A stretch of 64,000 nucleotides of DNA from Piliocolobus tephrosceles (GCF_002776525.5 NC_045437.1:132032590-132096589), one strand, 5' to 3'. Positions 41,872 through 54,739 are shown, counted from the stretch's first letter. The notes: a model not told the origin generated them from the sequence alone. A program made the numbers and translations.

Positions 41872-43756
41872 AAAGAACATGGGGCTAGGAGTTAAAGATT
41901 CAACAGCCCTGCTTTGAGTGAACAAGGCATATTTCATTTTTCCAGGTCATGTGAATATGAATAGTTCCAGTCTCCAAGAATGGAAGAAATAGGGAAGGTG
42001 TATCATTAAGCTGACTAAAACAATAGAAAAATGTTGTTGGCTTATTTACTTGATTAATTTGACACAAATTTTTTGAAACCTAGGCATACTAGACATAAAA
42101 AACATAGTATCAGCCCTCAGTGACCAGGCTATAGGACAGGTTTGGGTTTTTGTTTGTTGCAAGACATTCCCAACATTCTTTCAAAAATCAGACCATGAAA
42201 ACATTCCTTGTCCTGTTTAGGTGAAAAACATAATAACAACTCAAATCCCAGCTTTCCATAAAAAGAGCCCTGAAGTATACATGGGAATAATTAAAGCTAA
42301 AAAATTAAAAATATAAAAAAGATGATTATGTGAGTGTTGTAACTGGGCACTGACACCATATGACATAATTGGCGCTCGCCTCCCAGCTTCATCTGAATCC
42401 AGCATTCTAAAGCCCTTTCGTAACAGCAATGAACATCTGCTCCAAAGAAGAGCCCTACACCCAGGCAAGAAGAATCGTGCAGAAGGGCGTGTTTTCCTTC
42501 AAGTGCAGTAATATGCTATTAAAGTGTCAAATACCTACATTTGTGACAATAATTATATAAACACAGGCTCGAAGACTGTAGGAAAAAAGATACACCAATT
42601 AAAAAAAAAAAAAAAAAACCCATAGGAGAGGCAGCATTTAATGTTGAGATGAGGTTTAGTTAACTTTTCCAGGGTTGGAGTTGAACATATTTAAAAGGAA
42701 TGAAGATGATCCTACTGGCTTTTATTATGATTATGATTATTTCTTCTCCTTCTTAAAGACTTCCTCACTTCAAGCAAGAATTATTTATTAACAAGTGGAA
42801 ATCATTACTTTGTGATTTTATTCAGCACAACATTATATGGAAAAAAATAGGCTCACAAGTTGCCTGAATGTCATCATGTAATTTCCTCACTTTTTCTAAA
42901 TTGCACTCATCCATAAATTTTCAGAAACAGTATTTTAAAAACCTACGAACAAATTTTCCATGCTTCTTGTTCCAACCCAACTCTTTGAAAATATTTTTCT
43001 ACTCCCCATTCCCCATTGAGAGAGAGAGAAAGAGGAGAGAGAGAGAGGGAGAAGAGAAACATGGGTGAGAAAATGCTGTGATCACAGGGGATTAGCTTAC
43101 CCACAACTTCTTCAAAATTGTAATTGTTCACAAATTCACATGGTCCCTAGAGAACAGAACAAGATGAATTTCATCCACATGTTGAAGTCCATTCTGTCCA
43201 AGATTGATATATTGCATGTATGTGTCCCTTTCCAAGGTTAATGACACAAACTGGACTCTCGGGGAGGAGAATATGTCTTTAGCTCAGTCAATGCTGTCAA
43301 TTTTTAGTGTTTGAAAAGTTTAGAAGATTTAAGTGGGATTCCAGTGCCTAAATTCTCCCAGCGAATGGGTTTATCAGTGAAAGTTAAAATGGCAGCTAAA
43401 AGTTCCAATTTCCTTCCTCTATTTCCAATGTTTCTTTGTAAGAACTATTTAAAGATGGTGAGGGATGAAATGAAGCAACATTAAAAAAAGGATTAACTAT
43501 CTTCAAAACCACACATATTAAGTCTTGGCCTATGTGTTCCACATGTGCTCCCAAGCTTCAAACATATTCATATCACATTCACAAATTTTGCCAAATTCAC
43601 ATATCACTTGACTATTATTTATTCAACATTTTCTTTAAAATGGCTCTTTTTTCCACATAGATAAATTTACATAGAAATGAAACTTTATATAACTGCTATT
43701 AATGGGAAGGCATTACCGTTGGTCATTAAGGAGTTTACCACAAAAACATATGAGCA
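41872..43756. other. Long unmasked stretch, no gene seen
   Basis: About 1.9 kb without recognisable transposons. It includes poly(A) at 42601-42618 and a GA-rich tract. Frames at 42241-42468 and 42868-43068 show no domain. Confidence 0.4.
43018..43059 (+). repeat. GA-rich microsatellite
   Basis: GA repeats with GAAA and GGA interruptions, purine only. Confidence 0.9.
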
Positions 43757-43757
43757 G

Positions 43758-44070
43758 GCTGGCCACGGTGGTTCATGCCTGTAAACCCAGAGCTTTGGGA
43801 GGCTGAGGTGGGAGGATTGCTTGAGGCAGGAGTTCAAGACTAGCCTGGGCAACATAGTAAGATCCCGTGTCTACAAAAATTAAGAAATTAGCCAAGTGGT
43901 GGTGTGTGCCTGTAAGTCACAGCTACTCAAAGGGGGCTGAAGTGGAAGGATTGCTTGAGCTCCTGGGAGGCCGAGGCTCCCGTGAGCCATGATTGTGCCA
44001 CTGCACCCCAGCCTCGGCAACAAAGAGAGACCCTGTCCCCTCCCCCCCCAAAAAAAAACAAAACCTAAAA
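43758..44070 (+). mobile_element. AluJ-like
   Basis: Sense, diverged Alu (GGCCACGGTGGTTCATGCCT, GTGCCACTGCACCCCAGCCT) with a C-run then A-tail. AAAACATATGAGCA (43744-43757) and AAAACATGAGCA (about 44083-44094) are a likely target-site duplication differing by a 2-bp indel. Confidence 0.92.
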
Positions 44071-44094
44071 ACAAAAATCATGAAAACATGAGCA

Positions 44095-46184
44095 AGGAAA
44101 ACTAAACTGTGATATTAAAATCTAGTTAAATACATGTTCTCATTCAAGGCTCCATGCCTGAGGTTGAGGTCCGCTCTCTCTTTACGGTAAGGAAGTTTAG
44201 CCAGTGTTGAGGTGGTGAGGACATGTTGGCACCACAGGAAGACTTGCTCTTTGAAGAAATCAGAAAATGTAATTGAGAATTCAAAAAGGAATAACTTTCT
44301 TACTATGTAGTTTAATACCATTCAATATTCATTTCCAAAAGCAAACCCCTGGACACTGACAGGTGTCTCTCATCTCACCAGCAATGCATCCCACAATTTA
44401 AGAAGCTTCGCTAGCAGTCTCATGCTTTATAATGTCTTCTTAGACTTTGCAAAGTGCTACCACATACAGTGTGAAGCTACATATTTTAAGCGCACACAGG
44501 AAGTCAGAGGCAAAGCTCTCTCTGAAACTTAGACTTTTTTTTCACTAAAGAAAATACATTTCAAAGTTTATTGATACATTCTCCATTGCATCTTAGATGT
44601 TTTCCGTTTTTAAAAAGTCTTTTTCCTTCAAATAAGAGGAAGATATTTAAAAACAAAATTCAGTTATTTATGATTCAGCAGATATTCAATCTGCTGTATT
44701 CATTAATACAGAGATCGTGATGACTCTCCAAATTTTTCCTATATCAGCATTTACAAAGAAATGGGAATAGAAAAATGAGCAGCTATTAATCAATTTGAGG
44801 TAGTATCATTTAGGACTTTGAACTCCTCTTTGAATCTAGTGGTTTTCAAAAGCAACTTTATAAATGGTGGTATTTTTAATCTACATAGCATAGAATGCTA
44901 AACCATACCACTGAGAAAGGAGGAAATGTGTGAGTCTTTGGCAGACAGTATTTATTATAGGACAATCATCTGGTTGCAGAGTAGGATTTTATGAAATTCC
45001 CTGAGGTCTCTAAGCTTTGATTCACACTGCATCTCTGCTGCAATAGCATTTCAGCCATTTGGAGTCTGTTTGGTTTTATTTACTGGGATGAGTACTGAAC
45101 AAACTAATCGACCACCAATCTAATTTGGTTATCTTATATTACTGAAATAATTCTGCCGAACAAAATAACCAGTCCTAGTTATGATGACGGTAGAATTGGA
45201 GTGCCTACGGAGCAGAGTAGATGAACCATTAACTTGATCAGCTGTATAAACAAAGTTTCTGACCAGTGGAAAATGTTAGCCAATATCCAAGGCAAGGGAA
45301 GGGCTTTAGATGAAAAATCAGAGAGGCTGCTAATAGAATATAACATGTCCCCAGATCCAGAGAGAAAAAGACAGAAAGTTCCTTCCCACAGTTAATTTAG
45401 GGATCAGTTGAAGAGTTTGAGTTTGATGTGGCATCCGCCTGAAAAACAATGGAAGGCATTGCCTCAGAGTGAGGCGCTTTCTCATCTGCCTGCTCTGCTC
45501 CTGAAATTGTGTGGATTCTGACTCTGAGTCACCATGTTAGAAAGGTCTGTTGTTCATTTCTGGAGTGGTATCAGATTCAGCAAGGAAAGTACAGAGTGTA
45601 ATAAATATGTAATAAACATCTTTCTGAATCCTGTTATTCCAGATATATCCAGAAATTGTGAGGTTTGAAATAGTTCCTAATGAAGTTATTCACATTGTAT
45701 ACATTCATCTAATTTGGTTGGAAAATTCTACTTTTGGAATAGGTCTTAATACTATTAAAATACCAGGTTCATTTGGCAACACACATTTAGCTTGCATGTG
45801 TGTTACCATGTATATTTTAAATAAATTACTTACAGACAAGACTGAAAGCTCTTTGAAGACAGGGGCTCTGTCTCTCTCTTCTGTGTGTCACCAGGATCTC
45901 ACACAGTACTGTTACATGGTAGTTATTTAATGAATTTGTAATTGATGAATAATGTGGTAGATATCATATTGATTGAGAAATCTTTTCCCAGCCCTCTTGT
46001 CCAAAGCACCAAATTAAGAGAGAGAGAGACCACATGTAAAATACTGGACTCACAGTAGCTGTGAAGGTTCACCTGACAGGGAAGTTAGTACAGTCACTTC
46101 CAAATGATGTCCATTCATTAGCCCAGGACCGTAGGACTCAATCTCTATATTGCATTATTTAATTTTTAAAATTGCCATATATAC
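44095..46184. other. Long unmasked stretch, no gene seen
   Basis: About 2.1 kb, AT-rich, without recognised transposons. The 90-codon frame at 45658-45930 has no domain. No structural RNA or CpG-rich promoter. Confidence 0.4.
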
Positions 46185-47137
46185 ATAGGCAACCTACAGA
46201 ATGGTAGAAAATTTTTGCAATCTACTCATCTGACAAAGGGCTAATATCCAGAGCCTACAAAGAACTCAAACAAATTTACAAGAAAAAAACAAACAACCCC
46301 ATCCAAAAGTGGGTGAAGGATATGAACAGATACTTCTCAAAAGAAGACATTTATGCAGCCAACAGACACATGAAAAAAATGCTCATCATCACTGGCCATC
46401 AGAGAAATGCAAATCAAAACCACTATGAGATACTATCTCATACCAGTTAGAATGGCGATCATTAAAAAGTCAGGAAACAACAGGTGCTGGAGAGGATGTG
46501 GAGAAATAGGAACACTTTTACACTGTTGGTGGGACTGTAAACTAGTTCAACCATTGTGGAAGACAGTGTGGCGATTCCTCAAGGATCTAGAACTAGAAAT
46601 ACCATTTGATCCAGCCATCCCATTACTGGGTATATACCCAAAGGATTATAAATCATGCTGCTATAAAGACACATGCACATGTATGTTTATTGCGGCACTA
46701 TTCACAATAGCAAAAACTTGGAACCAACCCAAATGTCCATCAATGACAGATTGGATTAAGAAAACGTGGTACATGTACACTATGGAATACTATGCAGCCA
46801 TAAAAAAGGATGAGTTCATGTCCTTTGTAGGGATATCGATGCAGGTGGAAACCATCATTCTCAGCAAACTATCCCAAGAACAGAAAACCAAACACTGCAT
46901 GTTCTCACTCATGGGTGGGAATTGAACAATGAGAACACTTGGACACAGGAAGGGGAACAACACACACCGGGGCCTGTTGTGGGGTCGGGGGAGAGAGGAG
47001 AGACAGCATTAGGAGATATACCTAATGTAAATGACGAGTCAATGGGAGCAGCACAACAACATGGCATATGTATACATATGTAACAAACCTGCATGTTGTG
47101 CACATGTACCCTAGAACATAAAGTATAATAAAAGAAA
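46185..47137 (+). mobile_element. L1PA, 5'-truncated 3' end
   Basis: Sense L1 of about 950 bp from the ORF2 C-terminal region (AGGCAACCTACAGAATGG) to the 3' UTR end CATAAAGTATAATAAAAG. The G-rich tract (about 46979-46993) and the preserved reading frame suggest a fairly young copy. Confidence 0.94.
46407..46925 (+). pseudogene. L1 ORF2 C-terminal 172 codons
   Basis: Open from MQIKTTMRYYLIPVRMAI through CWRGCGEIGTLLHCWWDCKL and LLGIYPKDYKSCCYKDTCT to the natural ORF2 stop. It includes the C-terminal cysteine-rich stretch. The upstream domains are absent by 5' truncation, so it is non-functional. Confidence 0.93.
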
Positions 47138-47169
47138 AAACCTTATATTCTGCAGTTAAATTATAATTT

Positions 47170-47489
47170 AATTTATTTATTTATTCATGCTTTTATTTGT
47201 TTATTTTGAGACCGAGTCTCACTCTGTCACCCAGGCTGGAGTGCAGTGACATGATCTGAGCTCACTGCAACCTCTACCTCCCTGGTTCAAGCGATTCTCA
47301 TGCATCAGCCTCCTGAGTAGCTGGGATTATGGGCACCTGCCGCCAAGCCTGACTAATTTTTATATTTTTAATAGAGATGGGATTTCACCATGTTGACCAG
47401 GCTGGTCTCAAACTCCTGATCTCAAGTGATCCTCCTGCCTCGGCCTCCCAAAGTTCTAAGATTACAGGCATGAGCCACTGTGTCTGGCC
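47170..47489 (-). mobile_element. Alu (AluS-like), antisense
   Basis: A (TTTA)-rich tail on the plus strand, then GAGACCGAGTCTCACTCTG and the reverse-complement Alu ending TCTGGCC. A perfect 14-bp target-site duplication TTAAATTATAATTT flanks it at 47156-47169 and 47490-47503. Confidence 0.96.
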
Positions 47490-47503
47490 TTAAATTATAA
47501 TTT

Positions 47504-48560
47504 CAAGCACTTCTATTATTTAATCAGAGTGGTCTTAATGTGTGGCAAAATACCTAAGAATATTTTTAAATTTTAAAAATTAAAAATATTTTTAAAGAAT
47601 TAAAAATACTTCTGACCATCAGTAGTATGTTCCATGTGTATGGCAGCAATTCCTCCAGATATTCTCCCTTCTCTTCTTCTTCTAAGCATTTTCATCGATA
47701 CACAGTCAATATAGCTTTTCTATCGCCTACCCACTCTGGCTTTCTATTATATAGTTTAAATTAACTCCTCCTTTAATTTAACTAACTAGATTCTCAACCA
47801 CAAAAAGATTCTGGAAGCTAACTTAGCAAGAAATGTTTTTTCCTGCTCAGAAAAAGTGGAGAAGAGGCAAAACGGTGTATTCTCATGCATAAATAATTTT
47901 GTTCTTGGGATACAAGTAAATATGGCTAATTACATCCTAGGGATTTCTAGAACCCAAAACAACATCTACAGCTTCATGAAGTTCCAGCACGTCATGACAG
48001 GCACACATGTGCATATAATAAGTCACTAAGTCACAACTTCCTGTTTTGATATAGGACGAGGCAGAGATGAAGGGCCAGCAGAAGAAAAAGACCTAGCAAA
48101 TGTCCATGGAAATGGGGGGCTGCCTCTGCACCACATAACCCTTCCTGAATCTGCCAAAAAAGCTTGCATCATTGAGAATTGAGACTCGAATGGAGATGCT
48201 TTTGGCAGATGCTTTCTCATTCTGTTTATCTCATTCTACATTTGAACTTTTAGCACATTCAATGAGTGCTGGCTCATTCCCTGGCACTAAAAAACCAAAA
48301 ACCAGAAATTAGTAGTGCTATGGCTGTAAGAGATTTAAACATCATTACTCTTCATTTTAATTTTTTTAACTTAAAATAACCATTTGTGATACTATCTAGG
48401 AGACTGATGAAACAAAGAAAAACACAACATTAGTTTGACTTCCCCTGACTCTCATTTTCCATTGACAATAAACCTGGATGCAACCAAAGCCTGCTGTGAT
48501 TCCAGCTTGGTATTTACTCTGGCTGGGTGATGATGCCAAGCTATCTAGAATCAGTTAAGA
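47504..48560. other. Unmasked sequence, no gene seen
   Basis: Includes an AT hairpin at 47559-47590. The 64-codon minus frame at 48026-48220 has no domain. Confidence 0.4.
47559..47590. repeat. AT-rich inverted repeat
   Basis: AATATTTTTAA (47559-47569) and TTAAAAATATT (47580-47590) are perfect reverse complements with a 10-bp spacer that is itself nearly self-complementary. Confidence 0.9.
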
Positions 48561-48564
48561 GCAG

Positions 48565-48755
48565 TGGTGATTTTACCCCCCTGAGAACATTTGGCAATAC
48601 CCGGGAACATTTTTAGTTGTTACAATAGGAGGGCAATGTTACTGGCATCCAGTGAGTGGAAGCCAAAGATGCTGCTAAACATCTCACAACATGGAGGACA
48701 GTCTCTCATAACAAAGTGTCAATGGTGACCATAGGTCAAGAAACCCTGCTTTAAA
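48565..48755 (+). mobile_element. MER5A (hAT-Charlie DNA transposon)
   Basis: CATTTGGCAATACCCGGGAA, TTTTTAGTTGTTACAATAGG, GATGCTGCTAAACATCTCAC and TCAAGAAACCCTG follow MER5A. Same orientation as the copy at 11326. Confidence 0.87.
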
Positions 48756-48769
48756 AGTATCTTATCTGG

Positions 48770-49113
48770 GGCCGGGTGCAGTGGCTCACACTTGTAATCA
48801 CAGCACTTTGGGAGGCCGAGGTGGGTGGATCACGAAGTCAGGAGATAGGGACCATTCTGGCCAACACGGTGAAACCCCGTCTCTACTAAAAATACAAAAA
48901 AATTAGCCGGGCATGGTGGCGGGCGCCTGTAGTCCCAGCTACTCGGGAGGCTGAGGCAGGAGAAAGGTGTGAACCCAGAAGGTGCAGCTTGCAGTGAACC
49001 GAGATCGTGCCACTGCTCTCCAGCCCGGGCAACAGAGTGAGACTCCGTCTCAAAAAAAAAAAAAAACAAACAAACACCCACGAAAAACAAACAAACAAAT
49101 AAACAAATATATA
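48770..49113 (+). mobile_element. Alu (AluY-like)
   Basis: Full-length sense Alu with GGCATGGTGGCGGGCGCCTG and a long A/CAAA tail. Target-site copies TATCTTATCTGG (48758-48769) and TATCTTATTTGG (49114-49125) differ at one base. Confidence 0.95.
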
Positions 49114-49125
49114 TATCTTATTTGG

Positions 49126-50386
49126 TAGCATCATGCATATATTCTCTCGGCCCTCAGTGCAGTTGTAAATGCTTTGCTAGCTGAAAAAGCTTGTGTTATT
49201 GGTAATATAGAGGGATCTCCTCTAATAAGGAGGTGCTTCTTGAAGTTTGAAAATTAATCAACATTTCTTTTGTCTGCTATTAGTGCCTGAAATATCCATC
49301 AGAGATCTCTCTGTTCATATATGAAACCCTTTATAAAATTCCTATTGGTCATTCATTTATTTACACATAATGCATTTATTAAGTGTCAACTATGTGTTGG
49401 TCAGTGCTATCTGGGAGTGTTACAATCTATCTTAGTGTGAGCTCATTGGCCTATCCACCTCTTGTTTGCCCAGTATACTCATTTATCATTGTCAAATCAA
49501 AAAATCTCTGCACTTAAACAACTTAGACTATCCTACATAGAGTTGCACACATGAGATGCAGCTGGATTGCAAATGCATGCATATAACATGGCATATCTAC
49601 CCTTTAAGTTCATACTGTCATTAGACCTAGGCAAGAAAAACCCTGCTCTGGGCCCTGAGCTGTAGAGGGTGACTTCCTGGACCTTGTCCACAGAGCCATG
49701 AAAGTGTGCCCATCTGCAGCCTATGCCACAATACCATCCGGGCCACACTGTGGATACCAGGGACACTAGAATTTTCTGCCCAAATGACTGAGCCCACCTT
49801 CAAAGCCTGAATAGGCCTGTTTCCTTAGTCTGTTCTCTTGAGTGGAACACATGCACAAGCATCTGCATCACAAGGCCCGAGCCAGGGCAGTTGGGGCAAT
49901 GGACTTAAACTAGGTTAAATGGGGTGTACATGAAGCCTCTCGCAATGTGGAACAAATTGGGTGAGTGAAGAGATGGTAATGGGGGCTGGGGAACAGGGGC
50001 CGTGAGTCAACTTTCTTTGCTTTTTCACGATCTGATGCAAATTCCAGGGAGTCCAAGGATTCTCACTTAGAATGTAGCCTTATAAGATGTTATAAAGGTA
50101 ATAACAGGATAATTTTATTTAGTAGCTAGCTGGAGTTATTAAATATTTGGACATACAGCACACGAGTCTCCATTTTTACACTTGCTCCAAGTCGGGGATA
50201 GACTTGATTTGAAGGAGCCGGGGAAGCACTGTTTCTTTTCTCTGTGCAGAATACCTCAGGATTCAGGGTACACCATCCCAGGTAAAATCACACAAACTGC
50301 TCTGGAAAATTCAGTTTCAGCTGCTTTCCATTAACATTTCTAATTTGGGGAGGACTGTGTTTTATGTAGCCCCCCAATTATAAGTC
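49126..50386. other. Mostly unmasked sequence, no gene seen
   Basis: A TTTATTGAGCACC-family head is likely at 49355-49470 (AATGCATTTATTAAGTGTC, AACTATGTGTTGGTCAGTGC). Otherwise nothing recognised; the 77-codon minus frame 49533-49766 has no domain. Confidence 0.4.
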
Positions 50387-50396
50387 AGCCCAACTT

Positions 50397-50655
50397 GCCC
50401 AAGCTGGAGTGCAGTGGTACTACCTTGGCTCACTTCAACCTCTGCCTCCTGGGTTCAGGCGATTCTCCTGCCTCAGCCTCCCGCATAGCTGGGATTACAG
50501 GCATGTGCCATCACACCCAGCTAATTTTTGTATGTTTAGTAGAGATGGGGTTTTACCGTGTTGGTCAAGCTGATCTTGAACTCCTGACCTTGTGATCCGC
50601 CAGCCTCAGCCTCCCAAAGTGCTGGTATTACAGGCGTGAGCCACCGTGCCCGGCT
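50397..50655 (-). mobile_element. Alu, antisense, lacking its 3' end and A-tail
   Basis: It begins at GCCCAAGCTGGAGTGCAGTG with no poly(T) or GAGACGGAGTCTC before it and runs to the Alu 5' end GTGCCCGGC. AGCCCAACTT (50387-50396) and AGCCCATCTT (50656-50665) flank it like a 10-bp target-site duplication. Confidence 0.9.
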
Positions 50656-50665
50656 AGCCCATCTT

Positions 50666-52019
50666 AAACTCTTTGGCATTTCTGTGTGATGGGGCAATAG
50701 GTGAACCAATGGCAAATTATATTTCTGTAGTTAGTTTCCTGAGTCAGAGCTAAAAGAACCAAAGAGGCCAGGAAAAAGTTTGCATCTGACACAGGAATAG
50801 CAAGAGGAGAGAAGCCTAGAAGAAAGAAAGATGCTTCTTTGGGGAGGAGGTGCTCTGAGCAGCCAGGGGCCACCTAATGGCCCTAATGAAAGGAGGAAGA
50901 ACTAGAGGGATGGCCTTGAGTAGAGATGGGCACTAAAATAAAATAAAATATAAATTTAAAAAATCTTTTTTCCCTCCCCTTTGACTCACTGTTTCAGGGG
51001 GCTGCAAAAGGAGTTAGACCACTGAACTTCTTGTTCTATTTAGGAACAATGTTGACATTGGGCAATTTCTTTATCTGAAGAATGGGGTCTTCCTCCTTGC
51101 CCCGGTTCTATCCTGAGGTGCTGAAAAAAGAGAAGAACTGAAAAGGATGTTATGCTTCCACCCTATATGGCAAAAACCCTTAGGATGCTTTTAATTTCTT
51201 ACTACTGAGGAGGAGGCAGTGACTTAGTTCTAGGGAGAGGATTCTACACTGTAATTCCCACAGACAGACTCTGTCCTGTCTCATATAGTTGGAGGGTCCA
51301 GGCCAGAGGTCCAAGACAAGAGGTGGGAGTGACAGCCCCTGTTTAAAATGAACAAGAGCCTAGTTTCAAGTGACATGGGGACCTCTTCTCTAGGAACAAG
51401 CCCAGCCCAGAAGGCTTGTGGTTTCTGGTGCCTACTGGAACAGTCTCTGAATTAGGGACACTGAGTAGCTTGCTCACACATAGCTCCCACCTCCTGCTGA
51501 AGTCCTGGGAGCCAACTCCACAGCCAGGCCAAAGGCAAGGCTTGGCTGCCTGTGTGATTAATTGCCTTTTGTTTCCTCCCGATGGGAGAGGACCCACTGA
51601 CAACGGCAGCAGTAGGAGGGGAGGGGAGAGGCCTCCACAGGGAGGTTTTTCTGCCACCCTCAAGTCCAGGGTGTGCCTGGGAAAGCGCTTCTGTGCTTAA
51701 GCTCAAAAAAAGGTATCTTTCCAAGAGAAAATTACACAGCTCAGAAAGTTAGTCATTAATGTAATGGTCTGAATCTACAATGAGAAAAAGATTGAAGCTG
51801 ACATGATTTTTATCTTTGATATTATAGCTTCTGAAGTTGAGAAGTAATTACGTATGTTAATATTACATCCATTCGATATTCAGTGAATTTTTTTTATGAC
51901 TCTTTCTTAATTAATCTTTCCTCTTCCCCCTCTCTGCTCACAGTGCAGGCAAACATTCACGTAATGGATCGGGGTGATTCTAGAAGAACACAGTTAGGAA
52001 TCAGAAACATTTGGGCTTG
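50666..52019. other. Unmasked sequence, no gene seen
   Basis: Overlapping frames on both strands at 51343-51724 (106 codons minus, 94 plus, 90 minus) cover the same GC-richer patch and have no recognisable domain; overlap on both strands argues against coding. A (AAAAT)n patch at about 50935-50960. Confidence 0.4.
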
Positions 52020-52265
52020 GATTCAGACTGGTGCTTAACTTTAGACATTTAGTGAATAAACAATAAAAATAGTAACTATTACTTGCTAAAAATGTGATGT
52101 GGTACTAGGCAGTACGTGAAGGTTTCACACAAGTTTTCTCATTGACTCCTCATGAAACTCTATTGGGTATGAACTATTCTTATGTCCATTTTAGAGATGA
52201 GGAAACTGAGGCTCTCAGTGTAAATGCTGAGCTCCACAGGCTAGCTTGCTTGAACACAGCAGCCT
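52020..52265 (-). mobile_element. MIR SINE, antisense
   Basis: TAACTATTACTTGCTAAAAA, TTTTAGAGATGAGGAAACTG and AGGCTCTCAGTGTAAATGC form a reverse-complement MIR. The 90-codon frame 52142-52414 starts inside it. Confidence 0.8.
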
Positions 52266-53024
52266 GGCCTCTGAGAACACCATTGCCTTTCACCTCTGTA
52301 CTTTGGGAGCTTTTGGAGAAGATGGGGATGGAGTGCATGAGTGAGAGTGGAAATAACAATTTTTATTGCTTCCCAAATCATACCACTTTCTTCATCAGCC
52401 ACCTTATATTTTAACAGTCTAGGTCTACTGCATATCTCTGGCTTCTTGTTCTTTACCTACAACCCCCCAAGGACCAGGTAACTGAAAGCATCAGAAAAGC
52501 AATAACAAATCTCTCTCTGCTCTTCCCTCCTCAGCAGAATCCAGCAGTCCCAGAGTGCTGGAGAGAATTACAAAAGCAAGGAAGCCGCAGCAGCAGGCAC
52601 AGCCCTTCAGCTTAAAACACAGACACCCTAGAGAGATGCCAAGTGCAAATCACAAAGAGCTGGGGCACTGTCCTAACCTTTCAATTCCCCAGCAGCCCTG
52701 GGCTCCAAGATGCAGGCTGCAGAATCCTTGCATCGCTGCAGGGTCTTGGAGTGGCTGCCATATGATGTTTGGTAATAACAATAGAGTAATGAAGATCGAA
52801 TAAAATTTCATTTATATGGAATTCTCAGTATGTGGTCCAGAGGAGGTTAATATCATCAACGCTATCACCATCTTTGTTATTGGGTTTTGAGGCTGATGAG
52901 GATTTAGATAAATAAAGAAAAGGAAGAAGAGCTTTCAGAGAAAAGGAGCAAAGTAAATGAGGATTTATAAGTATTTGTTGTGGAATAGCTAGAGTCATTG
53001 ATTAATTCACTAATTTAGTTAATT
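52266..53024. other. Unmasked sequence, no gene seen
   Basis: The 82-codon frame at 52555-52803 has no domain. No repeats recognised. Confidence 0.4.
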
Positions 53025-53440
53025 TATCCTTTCATTTAACAAATATTTATTGAGCATCTACTATACCCAACTCTGTGCCAAGCGCTGAACAGGGAATTTA
53101 CATGAGAGTCCTACCTTCAAAGAGCTTACAATCTCATGAAAAACAGGGATTAAATAAATGCAATGGACAAAGTAATATGTGATTATAAATGGGACTGCTA
53201 TGTGCTATGAGGAAAAACAACCTGTTTACGAGAAAAAATAACAAAGGAGCAACTTATAATAGGAGGGCACTTGGGTAGGTCAAGGATGGCATCCCTGAAC
53301 AGGGCGCCGAAACACAGATGGTGAGCCGGAGTCAGTGAGGCAATCAACTGGAGAAGAGTGTTTAAGGCATAGGGAACAGCGTTTAAGGCATAGGGAACAG
53401 TCTGTGCAAAGCTTCTGGGTCAGGAAGGTGGAGAGGAGAG
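53025..53440 (+). mobile_element. TTTATTGAGCACC-family repeat (long copy)
   Basis: AAATATTTATTGAGCATCTA, GAGCTTACAATCTCATG, TGCTATGTGCTATGAGG, GGGAACAGTCTGTGCAAAGC appear in family order over about 400 bp. Contains a 21-bp tandem duplication. Name not assigned. Confidence 0.6.
53360..53401 (+). repeat. 21-bp tandem duplication
   Basis: GTTTAAGGCATAGGGAACAG plus one base is present twice (53360-53380, 53381-53401); only the last base differs (C/T). Confidence 0.95.
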
Positions 53441-54413
53441 AGACTGGAGGGTGGGAAGGAAAGAGACAATGGAGGAAGGGAAGCAAGCCTCGATTTACCC
53501 TCAGCAGGCTCAGAGACAGCCCAGCCATCTCTCCACTTTTCTAATTTCTTCCTCTTTTTGAGTTTAGCTTTGCAGCCTGGGCATAGACCTAGGTCAGGCA
53601 CCATGGCTCTGTGCATCTAGTCTTCCCTCTCCTTCAGACAACAAGCACCTAAAGGGGCTTGTGGTCTTTTTCACATACTTAGAAGACCAGACAGGACGCA
53701 AACTTCTTATGAAAGATGCTGCCGATTTCTTGAGTAATTTCGAATGTATCATTGCAAACTGCAAACAGCACTATGCAAAGGGGGCTCCATCAGATTTCTC
53801 CAGACCCATTTCTAGTTCTCATGACTTGGCTTGGCACTGGAGAATGTTGATCTGCACTGGGTATTGATCTTTAGTTGTGGGAACTGACTGCCTCCCTGAC
53901 TTCTTGCTATGGCTAATGAGCGGTAAGCAAGCTCTTCTACATGCATAAGGGAGCCAAATAGTTAAAGAACTGCTTGGATGAATTCTCAAACGTTCATATA
54001 AAGATAATAGTCACTTTCCACTTTACCTATTTGTAAATCTGAATTTTCTTACAAACAATCTGGAGACAATTTTTCTCTTCCTCTCTCACTTTTAAAAAAC
54101 ACTTTAAAGGATTATAAAATGCCCAAACCCTTACTGTCAGTAGGTAGAAAGTCAGAGGCTTGGGTGACACAGTCCCTTGAGAATAGACAAGAAAGAAAGA
54201 CTTGGAATAAATGACAGACTGGCAGAGGGTACCTGCTGTGCTTTGGAAGAGGTAGGTGTGGAGTGCCTCAGTGGGGTGACCCTGCAGGGTATGGGGAACC
54301 TCCAGGGCCCCAACAGCAACAAAACCACAACCTCTGACCTTGGACCATTTAAACACATCTTTATTGCTTCTTTTTTTTAATTGCACAAGTAATCCCTGAA
54401 TACACTCTTATTT
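53441..54413. other. Unmasked sequence, no gene seen
   Basis: Frames at 53661-53867 (68 codons), 54027-54386 (119 codons, minus) and 54177-54380 show no domain. Confidence 0.4.
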
Positions 54414-54425
54414 AAAAGACAATCT

Positions 54426-54739
54426 GCGAGGCCCATGCATGTAATCCCAACACTTTGGGAGGCTAAGGCAGGAGGACTGCTTGAGCCCAGGAATATGAGA
54501 CCAGCCTGGTAGCATAGCAAGACGCCATCTCTACAAAAAATTAAACGAAAAGAAAATTAGCCAGACGTGATGGTGCGCACTTGTGGTTCTAGCGAAGAGG
54601 GAGACTGAGGCGGGAGGATCACTTGAACTGAGGAGTTCAAGATTCCTCTTGAGCTATGAGTGCACCACTGAGCTCCAGCCTGGGTGACACAGCAAGATTC
54701 TGTCTCAAAAATAAAAAAATTAAAAAAAAAAAAAAGGAA
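54426..54739 (+). mobile_element. AluJ-like
   Basis: Diverged sense Alu (TGCATGTAATCCCAACACT, GCTTGAGCCCAGGAATATGA). Perfect 11-bp target-site duplication AAAAGACAATC at 54414-54424 and 54740-54750. Confidence 0.93.

Noticed and set aside
51343..51724. Three overlapping frames in a GC-richer patch
   Set aside because: Open on both strands simply because stop codons are rarer in GC-rich DNA; no domain.
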